In this document: piece by piece, positions 16,706 to 26,719 of the stretch
Layout of the letters: every line of letters starts with the position of its first letter
How positions within the stretch are numbered: the stretch's first letter is position 1
Assembly: GCF_900156395.1 (NCBI RefSeq)
Contig: NZ_FTNL01000018.1
Location: 33,551 to 97,550 of the forward strand
Length of the DNA stretch: 64,000 bases
DNA from: Fluoribacter gormanii
GTDB lineage: Bacteria > Pseudomonadota > Gammaproteobacteria > Legionellales > Legionellaceae
Direction: 5' to 3'
Position numbers and translations under genes: made by a program
The notes under the pieces: model-generated
What the model saw: only the letters and a program-made list of their open reading frames with translations
Databases searched by the model: none
Told to the model about the DNA's origin: nothing

Positions 16706-17758
16706 ATGATTAAATGGTTTAAAAAAAGTCATAATTCGACTCCTGCAGTGTCCGAGCGCTCGCAGGGTGAAACTGATTCGTTGCGTCAAACTCCTATAGA
16801 GGTAACGGAGCAGGTGCAAGAGCCGATAAAGGAAGGGATTTTTGCACGTTTCAGGAAAGGATTAAGTAAAACCCGTCACCAGCTTGGCGACGGGATTGGC
16901 CGACTTTTGTTAGGTAAAAAGGAAATTAGCCAAGACTTATTGGATGAGTTGGAAACTCTTTTAGTCAGTGCTGATTTAGGTGTGGAGACAACACAAGCTG
17001 TTTTAACTCAGTTAACCGATAGCTTGGCTCGGAAACAATTATCTGATGGTAATGCCGTTTATGAGTCACTGAAGTCCCATTTGCAATCCATTTTAAATCA
17101 AAACAATCAGCCCTTAACTACAGAAACTGCAGATCATTCTCCTTTTGTTATCTTAATGGTCGGTGTGAATGGCGCAGGTAAAACAACTACCATCGGGAAA
17201 CTGGCCAAGCAATTTCAGCAGCAAGGCAAAAAAGTTATGCTGGCTGCGGGAGATACTTTTAGAGCCGCTGCAGTGGAGCAATTGCATGTTTGGGGGGAGC
17301 GAAATGATATTCCCGTGATTGCCCAACATACAGGAGCAGATAGTGCTTCGGTGATTTTCGATGCTCTGCAAGCGGCAAAAGCACGTAAAATAGATGTCTT
17401 AATCGCGGATACGGCGGGTAGGTTGCATACGCAAGGGAATTTAATGGACGAATTGAAAAAGGTAAAGCGTGTATTGCAGAAACTATGTCCCGAAGCTCCT
17501 CATGAAACAATGTTGGTATTGGACGCAAGCATAGGACAGAATGCTTTAGTTCAAGCACGACAATTTAATGAAGCGATTGGATTGACCGGAATTACCATGA
17601 CGAAGTTAGATGGCACGGCTAAAGGTGGAATTTTGTTTGCTATTGCTAATGAACTAGGAATACCCTTTCGTTACATAGGGATTGGTGAAGGGATAGAGGA
17701 TTTACGACCCTTTGATGCAGCGCAATTTGTTGGTGCACTATTTAATGATCACATTTGA
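16706..17758 (+). CDS. ftsY: FtsY, signal recognition particle receptor
   Basis: A 350-residue protein with a short charged, Glu/Gln-rich N-terminal segment (the variable membrane-targeting A domain) followed by the NG GTPase domain. Visible motifs are G1 GVNGAGKTTTIGKLA (about residue 151), DTFRAAAVEQL, G3 DTAGRLHT and G4 TKLDGTAKGG. FtsY docks Ffh-bound ribosomes to the inner membrane for co-translational insertion. It overlaps ftsE by 14 bp, the usual ftsYEX order of gammaproteobacteria. Confidence 0.96.
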   Translation: MIKWFKKSHNSTPAVSERSQGETDSLRQTPIEVTEQVQEPIKEGIFARFRKGLSKTRHQLGDGIGRLLLGKKEISQDLLDELETLLVSADLGVETTQAVLTQLTDSLARKQLSDGNAVYESLKSHLQSILNQNNQPLTTETADHSPFVILMVGVNGAGKTTTIGKLAKQFQQQGKKVMLAAGDTFRAAAVEQLHVWGERNDIPVIAQHTGADSASVIFDALQAAKARKIDVLIADTAGRLHTQGNLMDELKKVKRVLQKLCPEAPHETMLVLDASIGQNALVQARQFNEAIGLTGITMTKLDGTAKGGILFAIANELGIPFRYIGIGEGIEDLRPFDAAQFVGALFNDHI

Positions 17759-18395
17759 CCAAGTGACTAAACGTTATCCAGGTGGATTTGAAGCGTTAAG
17801 CCAGGTAAATTTTTCTTTGCAAAAAGGCGAGATGGCTTTTCTTACCGGGCATTCGGGGGCGGGAAAAAGTACGTTACTTAAATTGATAGCTCTTTTAGAG
17901 TGGCCTACTTCTGGTCAACTAACTGTGAATGGTTTGCGTTTGAACCAGTTAAAAAAACGCGATGTTGCTGCACATCGCAGTCAATTGGGTATAACCTTCC
18001 AATCACCCTATTTACTTAATGATCGCACCGTATTTGATAATGTTGCTTTGCCTTTGCAAATTCAAGGCATGGCGTATCCCATGATTGCCAAAAGAGTACA
18101 TGCAGCTTTGGATATGGTGGGGCTATTAAGCAAAGAAAAAATGCTTCCTATTCATTTATCCGGTGGTGAACAGCAACGCGTGGGAATTGCGCGTGCTGTA
18201 GTTCATAAGCCTGCCTTGTTATTGGCTGATGAGCCTACCGGAAATCTTGATCCCAAACTGTCAGCAGAAATCATGACTATTTTTGAGCAATTTAACCAAG
18301 TGGGTGTTAGCATACTCATTGCCACACATGATTTGCCATTGATTGCAGGAATGAAGCATCGTATTGTCATGCTTAAAGGAGGACGAATGTGTTAA
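17745..18395 (+). CDS. ftsE: FtsE, cell-division ABC ATPase
   Basis: The ATG at 17745 gives MITFDQVTKRYPGG, the family start, and 216 residues. Motifs: Walker A GHSGAGKST, Q-loop ITFQSPYLL, signature LSGGEQQRVGIARA, Walker B LLLADEPTGNLD and the switch His in ATHDLPLI. FtsE pairs with FtsX to activate peptidoglycan hydrolases at the septum from the cytoplasmic side. The gene overlaps ftsY upstream and ftsX downstream (7 bp). Confidence 0.95.
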   Translation: MITFDQVTKRYPGGFEALSQVNFSLQKGEMAFLTGHSGAGKSTLLKLIALLEWPTSGQLTVNGLRLNQLKKRDVAAHRSQLGITFQSPYLLNDRTVFDNVALPLQIQGMAYPMIAKRVHAALDMVGLLSKEKMLPIHLSGGEQQRVGIARAVVHKPALLLADEPTGNLDPKLSAEIMTIFEQFNQVGVSILIATHDLPLIAGMKHRIVMLKGGRMC

Positions 18396-19318
18396 AACGA
18401 GCCCAAGCAATCCTCGCTTATCACCTGCAAGCTGCGATTCTCAGTTTAAATTCATTATGCCGCAAACCCTTGGCTACCATGATGACCTCTCTTGTGATTG
18501 CTATTGCTTTAGCTTTACCGGCTCTTTTTTGGGTTTTTTCTGACAATCTATCCAGATTAACCGCAAGTTGGCAGCGCGGAGGGCATATTTCGCTTTATTT
18601 AACGCCCGGATTATCAGAAGCAGAACAGCAATCGGTATTGCAAAAAGTCCGTGGAACAGATGGCGTGGCCCAAGTTTCCTTAAAAACTTCTGCAGAGGGT
18701 TTGTCTGAGTTAATTCAGCAAGAGGGAATGCAGGATATTATGCGTTATCTTCCTGAAAATCCTTTACCTGCCGTTGTGGATGTTGTCCCTGCTTTGATTA
18801 TCGACTCGCCCGCAAAATTAGATTTATTAGCACGGCAATTACAAACCATAGCGCAAGTAGAAAATGCAAAGGTTGATATGGAGTGGATTAGTCGTTTGCA
18901 TGCACTTTTAGGTTTTGCAGCGAAGTTTGCAGATGCATTATTGGCCTTACTCGCAATGGCGGTCATTATGATTGTGGGTACTACACTCCGCTTGGCCCTC
19001 CATAATCGACAAGAAGAAATCCAGGTTTTGAAGTTAATTGGAGCAAAAGATCCGTTTATTCTCAGGCCTTTTTTATATTCAGGGGTTTGGTATGGCGCCT
19101 TAGGCGCTGTTTTTGCCGTCTTTATGGTTAATATCTTTATTTTTAGCCTAGGAGCCGCGGTAAATCAGTTGGCCGTTGCTTATCAAATGCACTATCCGTT
19201 AACTGGACTATCAATGCGACAGATCTTGCTACTTGTTTTATTTGCAATTATACTAGGATGGATGGGGGCGCGTTTATCTGTAAAACGGCAATTGGCTTCC
19301 ATTGAACCTCAATTATGA
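18389..19318 (+). CDS. ftsX: FtsX, cell-division ABC permease
   Basis: A 309-residue protein with a cytoplasmic N-terminus, a first helix (about 28-50), an extracytoplasmic domain of about 115 residues, then three helices in the C-terminal FtsX permease domain; the loop [15 protein letters not shown] contacts FtsE. The periplasmic domain recruits hydrolase activators. It overlaps ftsE and is followed 55 bp later by rpoH. Confidence 0.94.
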   Translation: MLKRAQAILAYHLQAAILSLNSLCRKPLATMMTSLVIAIALALPALFWVFSDNLSRLTASWQRGGHISLYLTPGLSEAEQQSVLQKVRGTDGVAQVSLKTSAEGLSELIQQEGMQDIMRYLPENPLPAVVDVVPALIIDSPAKLDLLARQLQTIAQVENAKVDMEWISRLHALLGFAAKFADALLALLAMAVIMIVGTTLRLALHNRQEEIQVLKLIGAKDPFILRPFLYSGVWYGALGAVFAVFMVNIFIFSLGAAVNQLAVAYQMHYPLTGLSMRQILLLVLFAIILGWMGARLSVKRQLASIEPQL

Positions 19319-19373
19319 GTTGTTCTTTCATTTTATATCTTGTTTTTACAGAGAAATTTTTAAAGGAAGAAGC

Positions 19374-20231
19374 ATGAGTCAATATTTGCAACTTGCCGAA
19401 ATGAATTTACCTGTGGGCAGTCTTGATTCCTACATTCACAGGGTCAATCAAATTCCTATGTTATCCTTAGAGGAAGAAATCGCTTATGCCGAGCGTTTTC
19501 ATACTGAAGGGGATCTTGAGGCTGCACGACTTTTGGTTCTTGCTCATTTACGTTATGTTGTTCGCGTCGCTCGTGGTTATTTAGGGTATGGTTTACCTCT
19601 GAACGATTTAATTCAAGAAGGCAATATCGGTTTGATGAAGGCGGTAAAACGCTTTGATCCCAAGATGGGTGTACGTCTTGTTTCCTTTGCAGTGCACTGG
19701 ATAAAAGCAGAAATACATGAGTTTGTTTTACGCAACTGGCGTATTGTTAAAATTGCAACAACCAAGGCACAGCGTAAATTATTTTTTAACCTTCGCCAAA
19801 TGAAAAATCGTTTAGGCTGGATGAGTAATGAAGAGGTTAATGCTGTAGCAAATGATTTGGGTGTAAGCCGCGAAGACGTATTAGTTATGGAACAACGTCT
19901 GAACGCGATGGATACACCTTATGATGCTCCAGATGCGGACGAACATGATGAATTTTATACAGCACCAGAGCGATATTTATTTAATGCGAATGATGATCCT
20001 TCTGTATTGTTGGAAAAGGAAAATGCAGGCGATCATGGGCGTGAACGACTGATGCTTGCCCTGGACCAGTTAGACGAACGCAGTCAGGACATTTTACAGC
20101 AACGTTGGTTAGCTGAAGAAAAGCTAACATTACACGATTTGGCTAAGAAATATGGCGTGTCTGCTGAACGTGTCCGGCAGCTTGAAAAAAATGCCATGAA
20201 AAAACTGCGGCAATATATAGAAAGTGAGTAA
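19374..20231 (+). CDS. rpoH: RpoH, heat-shock sigma factor sigma-32
   Basis: The start at 19374 follows an AAAGGAAGAAGC ribosome binding site and gives 285 residues; the in-frame extension upstream is AT-rich leader. Region 2 ([20 protein letters not shown], then [20 protein letters not shown]) is followed by the RpoH box QRKLFFNLR, which distinguishes sigma-32 from other group 3 factors. Region 4 ends with a helix-turn-helix ([19 protein letters not shown]). It directs transcription of chaperone and protease genes on heat or misfolding stress. The ftsYEX-rpoH order is conserved in gammaproteobacteria. Confidence 0.96.
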   Translation: MSQYLQLAEMNLPVGSLDSYIHRVNQIPMLSLEEEIAYAERFHTEGDLEAARLLVLAHLRYVVRVARGYLGYGLPLNDLIQEGNIGLMKAVKRFDPKMGVRLVSFAVHWIKAEIHEFVLRNWRIVKIATTKAQRKLFFNLRQMKNRLGWMSNEEVNAVANDLGVSREDVLVMEQRLNAMDTPYDAPDADEHDEFYTAPERYLFNANDDPSVLLEKENAGDHGRERLMLALDQLDERSQDILQQRWLAEEKLTLHDLAKKYGVSAERVRQLEKNAMKKLRQYIESE

Positions 20232-20241
20232 TTCCTTAATT

Positions 20242-20330
20242 CCGGGGGCTCTATGCGTTCGGGATTGACCTATCTTCGCGAACGCATACAGTATATGTAG
20301 CCTTTGTGAAGGGATGCGGGCCCCGGGATT
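20242..20330. repeat. Nested palindromes after rpoH
   Basis: An inner stem of perfect 10-bp arms, TATGCGTTCG (20252-20261) and CGAACGCATA (20279-20288), sits inside an outer GC-rich pair (CCGGGGGC near 20242 with GCCCCGGG near 20320). It follows the rpoH stop by 10 bp and precedes the 3' end of the convergent hydrolase gene. It may end transcription or be a palindromic repeat unit. Confidence 0.5.
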
Positions 20331-20377
20331 CCTATAATAGAGTTCTTGTGTTCCGCTTGCCTTACCTATATTTTGTT

Positions 20378-21241
20378 TTATTCCAAAAAATTACAAACCA
20401 ACGGGCCAACTCGTTCATCCAATAAGACACTTACATGATTTGCATCGGGAAGTAAGCAGAGCTTGGAATTTGGATATTTTTCACAAAACACAATTGATTC
20501 TTTAGTGCTAATCGTATTATCTAACTCTCCATGAATGCATAAAAAAGAGATGCCAGGGGATTGAGCAATGAAATGGTGTAGCCGTATTAATTTAATATCA
20601 AATTGTGCTTGTTGCTTCATAACCTGGCGAAGCTGCAGATAACCATGGCCACTTAGTTTAAATTTTTTTGCAATGCGATTAACAGGGCTGCGCATTTGTG
20701 TTGGTGATGCAATTAAAATTGCACGTTCAGGTTTATGATTTAATTGCCATTCAGGAAGTTGACCGGCTACATTGAGAGTATTGAGTAACATCGAGCCACC
20801 AAAAGAATGTCCAATAACTGCATAGAAAGGTCCGTGCTGATTGATGGCATCCTTCAAAATAGCAACCGCATCAGTCCAGGGTAGTTGTAATCCTTTTGCT
20901 TCTCCATGTGCGGGAAAATCAAGAGCATATACTTCATAACCTTGCTGATATAGCGCCTCGATTATGCGAGCCATATAGGCTGCACGTGATATCCACCCAT
21001 GAGTAATCAGTATTTTTTTCCCTTTTGAGTTTTTTTGGGGTACAAAACGATGCAGTACATGGTGCCGTGGGAATTCCTGGTGAATTACTTCCGTACGTCT
21101 ACCCTCAATAAACTCACAAGCTAGTTTGGCAAAATCTCTATATTGCTTTTCCAGAGGAAGAAAGATAGGAGTAATAAACGCTTGATAACACAATTGTGCA
21201 TGTAAAATATCTCGTACATGGATTAATGATGAAGTTATCAT
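20378..21241 (-). CDS. Alpha/beta hydrolase
   Basis: The ATG at 21241 is preceded by AAGGGGATC, a good ribosome binding site, and gives 287 residues; the in-frame upstream ATG lacks one. Fold markers are an HGW oxyanion loop (ITHGWISRAAYM), the nucleophile elbow GHSFGG, an acid residue in HGELDNTIS and the late catalytic His in DANHVSVLL. No signal peptide. It looks like a serine esterase/lipase of the alpha/beta superfamily; the substrate is not evident. Confidence 0.8.
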   Translation of the reverse strand: MITSSLIHVRDILHAQLCYQAFITPIFLPLEKQYRDFAKLACEFIEGRRTEVIHQEFPRHHVLHRFVPQKNSKGKKILITHGWISRAAYMARIIEALYQQGYEVYALDFPAHGEAKGLQLPWTDAVAILKDAINQHGPFYAVIGHSFGGSMLLNTLNVAGQLPEWQLNHKPERAILIASPTQMRSPVNRIAKKFKLSGHGYLQLRQVMKQQAQFDIKLIRLHHFIAQSPGISFLCIHGELDNTISTKESIVFCEKYPNSKLCLLPDANHVSVLLDERVGPLVCNFLE

Positions 21242-21499
21242 AATTAGATCCCCTTCTGAGTTTACTTTAATTGTAGCACCTAAAATAAAACATTTTATCA
21301 AAAGAGTATTTTATCGTTTCGTCTTTAATTGGTTTATACCTGTCAAACGGTTTACGGTAAGAAAAGGTGAGCGGAACAATGCAAAAACTGTTATGTGCAG
21401 AATTCGAACTTAATACATTTCATAACTTTATCTCTTTAGCTCAATTTTATAAACTAGAACTCCTAAAAGTTAATTCGGGATTATTTCAGGGGACTTGAG

Positions 21500-22216
21500 A
21501 TGCATACTTCAAATTATATTTATCATGATGATGAGCAGGAACTCCATGGATTTGTTGCTTATGACAAATCCTTTGTGGGGCCGCGTCCTGCTGTACTGGT
21601 TGTTCATGATTGGTCCGGTCGTAATGAATTTGCCTGTGATAAGGCAAAATTACTTGCAGAGATGGGCTATGTCGGTTTTGCTGTAGATATGTATGGTCAA
21701 GGAACGCTTGGTTCTACAATAGAGGAAAAACAGGCATTAATGACTCCTTTAGTTTCTGATCAGGCCCTACTACGACGCCGTGTTCAAGCTGGATTGACGG
21801 CTGTAAGTTCTATGTCTGAGGTTGATAGTAAGCAGGTTGCAATTATTGGGTTTTGTTTTGGCGGTATGTGTGCTCTTGAGTTGGCTCGTTCTGGAGCCGA
21901 CATCAAAGGTGTAGTAAGTTTTCATGGTTTGCTGCACAAACCTGGAACTCTGAACTCTGAACCGATTAAAGCTAAAATTTTGGCTTTGCATGGCTATGAT
22001 GATCCTATGGTTCAACCCGATATTGCCCAGGCATTTTGTAAAGAGATGACTGATGCGAATGTAGATTGGCAAATGCATATGTACGGACATGTACAGCATG
22101 CTTTTACTAACCCATTGGCACATGATACGCAATTGGGAACCATTTACAATGCAGCTGCGGCTCAACGTTCATGGCAAGCAATGATCAATTTCTTGCAAGA
22201 AATTTTAGGGAAATAG
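21500..22216 (+). CDS. Dienelactone hydrolase family protein
   Basis: A 238-residue alpha/beta hydrolase with the DLH hallmarks: cysteine nucleophile elbow GFCFGG, Asp in LHGYDDPMV and His in YGHVQHAFTNP. The N-terminal VVHDWSGRN loop is typical. CAGGGGACTTGAG upstream of the ATG is a good ribosome binding site. Family members cleave lactones or small esters, but no aromatic catabolic genes are nearby, so a general hydrolase role is likelier than dienelactone breakdown. Confidence 0.88.
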   Translation: MHTSNYIYHDDEQELHGFVAYDKSFVGPRPAVLVVHDWSGRNEFACDKAKLLAEMGYVGFAVDMYGQGTLGSTIEEKQALMTPLVSDQALLRRRVQAGLTAVSSMSEVDSKQVAIIGFCFGGMCALELARSGADIKGVVSFHGLLHKPGTLNSEPIKAKILALHGYDDPMVQPDIAQAFCKEMTDANVDWQMHMYGHVQHAFTNPLAHDTQLGTIYNAAAAQRSWQAMINFLQEILGK

Positions 22217-22673
22217 TTTCTGTTCCGCTCGAATGAAATTGAGGGACAGGGTGATGTTAGGATGATAAATCCGGAACTCCAATTTGTTCAGATCATGCTA
22301 AGTTCTATCGGGAATATTTTAAGGTGTGTTGATAATTCATCGTAGCCGACGTTCCGCGACTTCATCGCGAAAGGCGGTGGGAAGATGAATTGTCAACATC
22401 CCTTAGTTGGTAGCGAAATAAATTTTAAAACTATTCTCATTGGACTCGATTATTGGACAATAAAGAATTATAATCTCGAAAAATAATCTTGCTTCTGTTT
22501 CTGTGTTTTTTCCATAAGTCTTTTACTATTGACGTTAAATATAATATATTGGATGAATGTAAGTTCTTACTCGCTTCTTTTAAGAATAAGCAATAAAACA
22601 AACCAAATTGTGGAAAATCAACTAATTAGTAGAAGCTACTCCCAATTTGAGTTTTTCATCCGGTCATAACACT
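22217..22673. other. Intergenic region before the Pls-like synthetase gene
   Basis: This 457-bp spacer contains the cruciform element at 22321-22405, then about 250 bp of AT-rich DNA that should hold the synthetase promoter. I found no small gene in it. Confidence 0.6.
22321..22405. repeat. 85-bp cruciform-type palindromic element
   Basis: Arms of 21 nt (22321-22341 and about 22384-22405) are complementary except for a few wobbles and mismatches; the core is TGTTGATAATTCATC against GATGAATTGTCAACA. The interior carries CGCG-ACTTCAT-CGCG and a GCC/GGC pair, so a nested hairpin sits on the main stem. Size, GC-rich interior and intergenic position suggest a dispersed palindromic repeat (REP or MITE type) or a structured RNA. 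Confidence 0.6.
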
Positions 22674-25600
22674 ATGAAATTGCATCACTTTTTTGAGCAA
22701 TCAGTTGATAATTATTCAGACAATATTGCTTTGATTTGCGATAATGCGTTTATTTCCTATCAAGAGTTAGAAAATCGTGCTAATCAATTAGCTCATTATC
22801 TTCATGAGAACAAAGTCTCCAAGGGTAGCATTGTAGGCATTCTATTAGAGCGATCTATAGAATGCTATATTGCTATATTGGCGACGTTAAAAACAGGCGC
22901 AGCTTATGTGCCTATTGAGGTAGATTATCCTGACGAACGAATTAATTATATTTTCTCCGATCTACCTTTTGATGCGGTTTTAACTTCGTCTATGCAATTG
23001 GCCCAGAAAAATCTGGCATGGCCAACTTTTTATGCAGTTGATAAATTGGCCGAAGAAATTTCCAGGCGTCCAGCGCAGCGATTAACTCTTCAAGAAGAGT
23101 TAACTGCTGATGACTTGTGTTACATCATTTACACTTCAGGTTCTACAGGAAAACCAAAAGGGGTAGAAATTACCCAACGCAGTATTTGCCATTATGTGCA
23201 AGTTGCGAGCAAACTTTATAATATAAAAAGTGATGATAAGGTATACCAAGGCTTTTCTTTGGCATTTGATGCCTCTTTAGAAGAGTTTTGGATGGCTTTT
23301 GCCAATGGCGCCGCACTTGTTGCATGTACAGCAAAAGAAGTGCGATCGGGTCTAGGTCTAATCCCCTTTTTACAACAACACCGAGTTAGTGTTTTTTCAA
23401 CAGTACCTACTTTATTGTCTACTTTAGAAGGCCAATTACCTGATCTACGTATTTTAATCTTGGGTGGAGAATCTTGCCCATCCAGTTTGGTTAAGCGTTG
23501 GAGCAGAGAGGGGCTGCGGATTATTAATACTTATGGTCCCACTGAAGCAACGATTATTGCAACTTATGCAGAATGTCATCCTGAACAGGAAGTTACCATT
23601 GGTAAACCCTTGCCTGGTTATGAAGTGCTCATCGTTGATGAACAATTACGAGAAGTCGCTGAAGGAGAGGAGGGCGAGTTGTGCATTGCTGGAGTTGCCC
23701 TAGCTCGTGGTTATGTTAATCGTCCCGAAGATACAGCAAAAAAATTTGTTGTAAATCCATCAAATAAAAATCAACGCTTATATCGAACAGGGGATTTAGT
23801 TTCAAGAGCGCCTAGCGGTGATCTCCTTTTTGCAGGGCGAATCGATGATCAAATCAAATTGCGTGGATTTCGTATTGAATTAAATGAAATTGAAACCATA
23901 ATCATGCAATATGCAGGAATTAAACAAGCCGTGGTTTCTTTGCAAACCCTGGAGCAACCTACACTCGTTGCATATCTGATTCTTGATCTAAAAAATGCAT
24001 TTGATATAAATGAATTTAAAACCTTTTTAAGGTCACGCTTACCTGATTACATGCTTCCGTCTCTAATTGAGATTTTAGAAACGTTTCCAGTTTTAGCCAG
24101 CGGTAAAGTGAATCGCAAAGAACTTCCTAGACCCGTGCAAAAGTCAGAGAATGTTTATATAGCACCTGAGTCTGAGTTAGCTAAGGAAATTGCTCTAGTC
24201 TGGGAGAGCGTATTTGACTGTAAGAATATCTCTGCTGGAGCAGATTTTTTCTATGATTTAGGTGGGCATTCATTACATGCAGCAAAAGTAATTTCTAATT
24301 TACGCAAAATACCTGCCTTAAAAAATATCTCAATTCTTGATTTATATAAAAATCCAACAATTAAGCAATTAGAACATAAGTTTAGTGATCCTCTCAGTAA
24401 TCCACAAATTGATGCGCAGCAAGCGGCTAAGAAAAAGTACAAAGTACCACAATGGAAATATTATTTGTGTGGGGTTGGTCAATTTTTTGGCTGCTTATTG
24501 CAATACGCAATAGGTACTTTACAGCTATTGGCTGTTATTTTGTGCTACAGCTGGGTTAGCTCTGAGTATTCGATTATTTCTAGAGAGTCACAGCTTGCAT
24601 TTTTAGCTTTGTTTTTATCGATGCCAATCATTTCGTTATTTATCACGATTGGTTTGAAATGGATATTATTGGGACGGGTAAAGCCAGGTGAATATCCACT
24701 TTGGGGATGGTTCTATTATCGTTGGTGGTTAGTGCAAAGGCTGCAGAAGAATTTGTTTTTAGCTAAATTCTTAGTCGGTTCACCGTTAGCTGGTATCTAT
24801 TATCGCTTACTAGGAGCTAAAATAGGTAAGAACTGTTATTTGGGTTCCATGCAAATTTCTGCACATGATTTGTTGAGTATCGGAGATAATACTTCTATTG
24901 GTGCGGACAGTAGACTTAACGGTTATATCATCGAGGACGGTTGGTTAAAAATAGGTCCCATCAATATAGGCAATAATTGTTATATAGGATCACGTGCAGT
25001 AGTTGGATTAAATACACAGATTGAAGATCATGGTGTCTTGGATGAAATGTCCATGCTGCCTGATCAAGGCTTAATTCCTCAAGGAGCCTATTTTTCAGGC
25101 TCTCCAGCGGTACCTGGTACTATTCCTGCGGACCATGTTACTCGGAAAAAAGTTGCGGTTGATGAATCTACCATGCTGGAAAATACCCTTTTTGGTATTT
25201 TGCATTACTTAGGCGTCGTTTTTGTCATGGTAGTTTATTATTTATGCTTAATTCCCTCAATCTCTTTTATTAGCTATTACTATGATCAGAGTCATTACTT
25301 GACCACCATGTTTTTTGCCGTACCTTTAGGGGCGATCCTGTTTTTAGGATTATATTATTCATGCATTGTGCTCTGTAAAAAGATTATTTTGGATAAGGTA
25401 AAACCTGGCGATTATCCCTTAAAGAGTTTTTATTATTTCCGTCATTGGATTATGGTGAAATTATTGGATGGGGATGAAATCTCGATTATGGCAGACACTT
25501 TATATATGCCTGCTTTTTTACGATTGCTGGGGGCAAAATTAGGGAAAGGAGTAGAAATGGGAGAAACTCCGCATATTATTCCTGACCTGGTCACTATTGA

Positions 25601-26648
25601 AGAAGGTGGTTTTACCGCCAGTTCTGTAGCCCTAGCCTGGCCTAGTGTTTATAATGGATTTATTTCTTTTGCTCCGGTGACCATCGGGCGCAGAGGCTTT
25701 GTAGGGAATGTCAGTTTATTATCTGCTGGTAAATCGATTGGTGAAGGCGCTCTATTAGGATGTCTATCGGTGACTCCATCCGATGGGAGAGCAGAAGAGC
25801 CTTATTCTGCCTGGTTGGGTTCGCCTGCTGTATTTTTACCTAAGCGAGAGTTATTTGTTGGCTATTCTGATAAGGATACATTTTATCCCTCCAAAAAACT
25901 CTATTTCATGCGTTTACTCATTGAATTTATACGAATTATTTTACCATCGACATTTTCATTAATTGCATTATTCAATATGCTTTATGTCTTGGATTATATG
26001 TTAAGTGAGTATTCCTGGCTTGTTACCGCACTGGTTCTTCCACCAGTAGAGATGTTCATTACAGTTTGTCTTGTTGGGGTATTGGTCGGTCTAAAATGGA
26101 TAATGTTAGGTAAATTAAAACCTTTAACCAAGCCTATTTGGGATCCCTTTATTTGGAAAAATGATGTGATTGAATATTCGTATAACTACTATACGAACCC
26201 ACATTGGACTAATAAAGTTCTAGGGACTCCTTTTGCGCTTTGGGTACATCGTTGTTTAGGAACTAAAGCAGGGAAGAGGGTTTTTACAGACAGTGCTGAG
26301 TTTTCAGAATTTGATTTAATTACAATTGGTGATGATGTTTGTATCAATGCCGAGACAATAATTCAAACTCATCTCTATGAGGATCGAATATTTAAGGTCT
26401 CTAATGTCACTATTGGTTCTGGTTGTAATGTAGGTGTTGGTTCAATTGTCCTCTACAACACGTTGATGGAAGATAACTCTTCTCTGGGTAGCCTTTCTTT
26501 ACTAATGAAGGGGGAACGCTTGCCTGAAAATACTCATTGGGCTGGTATTCCTGCACAATCGACAGCGCTTGGAGTGTCACGCCAACAAGTTGCCCCGCAA
26601 CGTGCTGCAGAAGAAAGTCCGGAAGAAGTACTTCCAGAGTTATTGTAG
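22674..26648 (+). CDS. Pls/PosA-type single-module nonribosomal peptide synthetase
   Basis: From ATG 22674 the protein has 1324 residues; an in-frame TTG at 22647 would add nine. Layout: an adenylation domain (about 1-490) with A3 YTSGSTGKPKG, A7 YRTGD, A8 RIDDQIKLRGFRIELNEIE and A10 GKVNRKE; a carrier domain (about 500-575) with LGGHSL, Ser533 the phosphopantetheine site; then a long membrane region with three repeats of about 240 residues. Each repeat has a helix pair, a KPGEYPLW-like motif (near 665, 905, 1144) and a stretch of hexapeptide-like repeats. There is no condensation or thioesterase domain. This is the layout of epsilon-poly-L-lysine synthetase, which joins one amino acid iteratively at the inner membrane. 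By hand alignment to GrsA the pocket reads D-A-E-S-I-G-T-I-I-K, which looks lysine-like. Product inferred, not shown. Confidence 0.85.
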   Translation: MKLHHFFEQSVDNYSDNIALICDNAFISYQELENRANQLAHYLHENKVSKGSIVGILLERSIECYIAILATLKTGAAYVPIEVDYPDERINYIFSDLPFDAVLTSSMQLAQKNLAWPTFYAVDKLAEEISRRPAQRLTLQEELTADDLCYIIYTSGSTGKPKGVEITQRSICHYVQVASKLYNIKSDDKVYQGFSLAFDASLEEFWMAFANGAALVACTAKEVRSGLGLIPFLQQHRVSVFSTVPTLLSTLEGQLPDLRILILGGESCPSSLVKRWSREGLRIINTYGPTEATIIATYAECHPEQEVTIGKPLPGYEVLIVDEQLREVAEGEEGELCIAGVALARGYVNRPEDTAKKFVVNPSNKNQRLYRTGDLVSRAPSGDLLFAGRIDDQIKLRGFRIELNEIETIIMQYAGIKQAVVSLQTLEQPTLVAYLILDLKNAFDINEFKTFLRSRLPDYMLPSLIEILETFPVLASGKVNRKELPRPVQKSENVYIAPESELAKEIALVWESVFDCKNISAGADFFYDLGGHSLHAAKVISNLRKIPALKNISILDLYKNPTIKQLEHKFSDPLSNPQIDAQQAAKKKYKVPQWKYYLCGVGQFFGCLLQYAIGTLQLLAVILCYSWVSSEYSIISRESQLAFLALFLSMPIISLFITIGLKWILLGRVKPGEYPLWGWFYYRWWLVQRLQKNLFLAKFLVGSPLAGIYYRLLGAKIGKNCYLGSMQISAHDLLSIGDNTSIGADSRLNGYIIEDGWLKIGPINIGNNCYIGSRAVVGLNTQIEDHGVLDEMSMLPDQGLIPQGAYFSGSPAVPGTIPADHVTRKKVAVDESTMLENTLFGILHYLGVVFVMVVYYLCLIPSISFISYYYDQSHYLTTMFFAVPLGAILFLGLYYSCIVLCKKIILDKVKPGDYPLKSFYYFRHWIMVKLLDGDEISIMADTLYMPAFLRLLGAKLGKGVEMGETPHIIPDLVTIEEGGFTASSVALAWPSVYNGFISFAPVTIGRRGFVGNVSLLSAGKSIGEGALLGCLSVTPSDGRAEEPYSAWLGSPAVFLPKRELFVGYSDKDTFYPSKKLYFMRLLIEFIRIILPSTFSLIALFNMLYVLDYMLSEYSWLVTALVLPPVEMFITVCLVGVLVGLKWIMLGKLKPLTKPIWDPFIWKNDVIEYSYNYYTNPHWTNKVLGTPFALWVHRCLGTKAGKRVFTDSAEFSEFDLITIGDDVCINAETIIQTHLYEDRIFKVSNVTIGSGCNVGVGSIVLYNTLMEDNSSLGSLSLLMKGERLPENTHWAGIPAQSTALGVSRQQVAPQRAAEESPEEVLPELL

Positions 26649-26663
26649 TCATGTCACAAGGGT

Positions 26664-26699
26664 GAAGTGAGGCAGAACTTAGGTTCTGCTTCGCTTCAA
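26664..26699. terminator. Bidirectional terminator between the synthetase gene and panC
   Basis: Arms of 16 nt (26664-26679 and 26684-26699, core GGCAGAAC / GTTCTGCTT) pair with two mismatches or wobbles around a 4-nt loop. It sits 15 bp after the synthetase stop and 21 bp before the end of convergent panC, so it can serve both. Confidence 0.75.
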
Positions 26700-26719
26700 T
26701 TAAGCTAAAATAATAGAAC

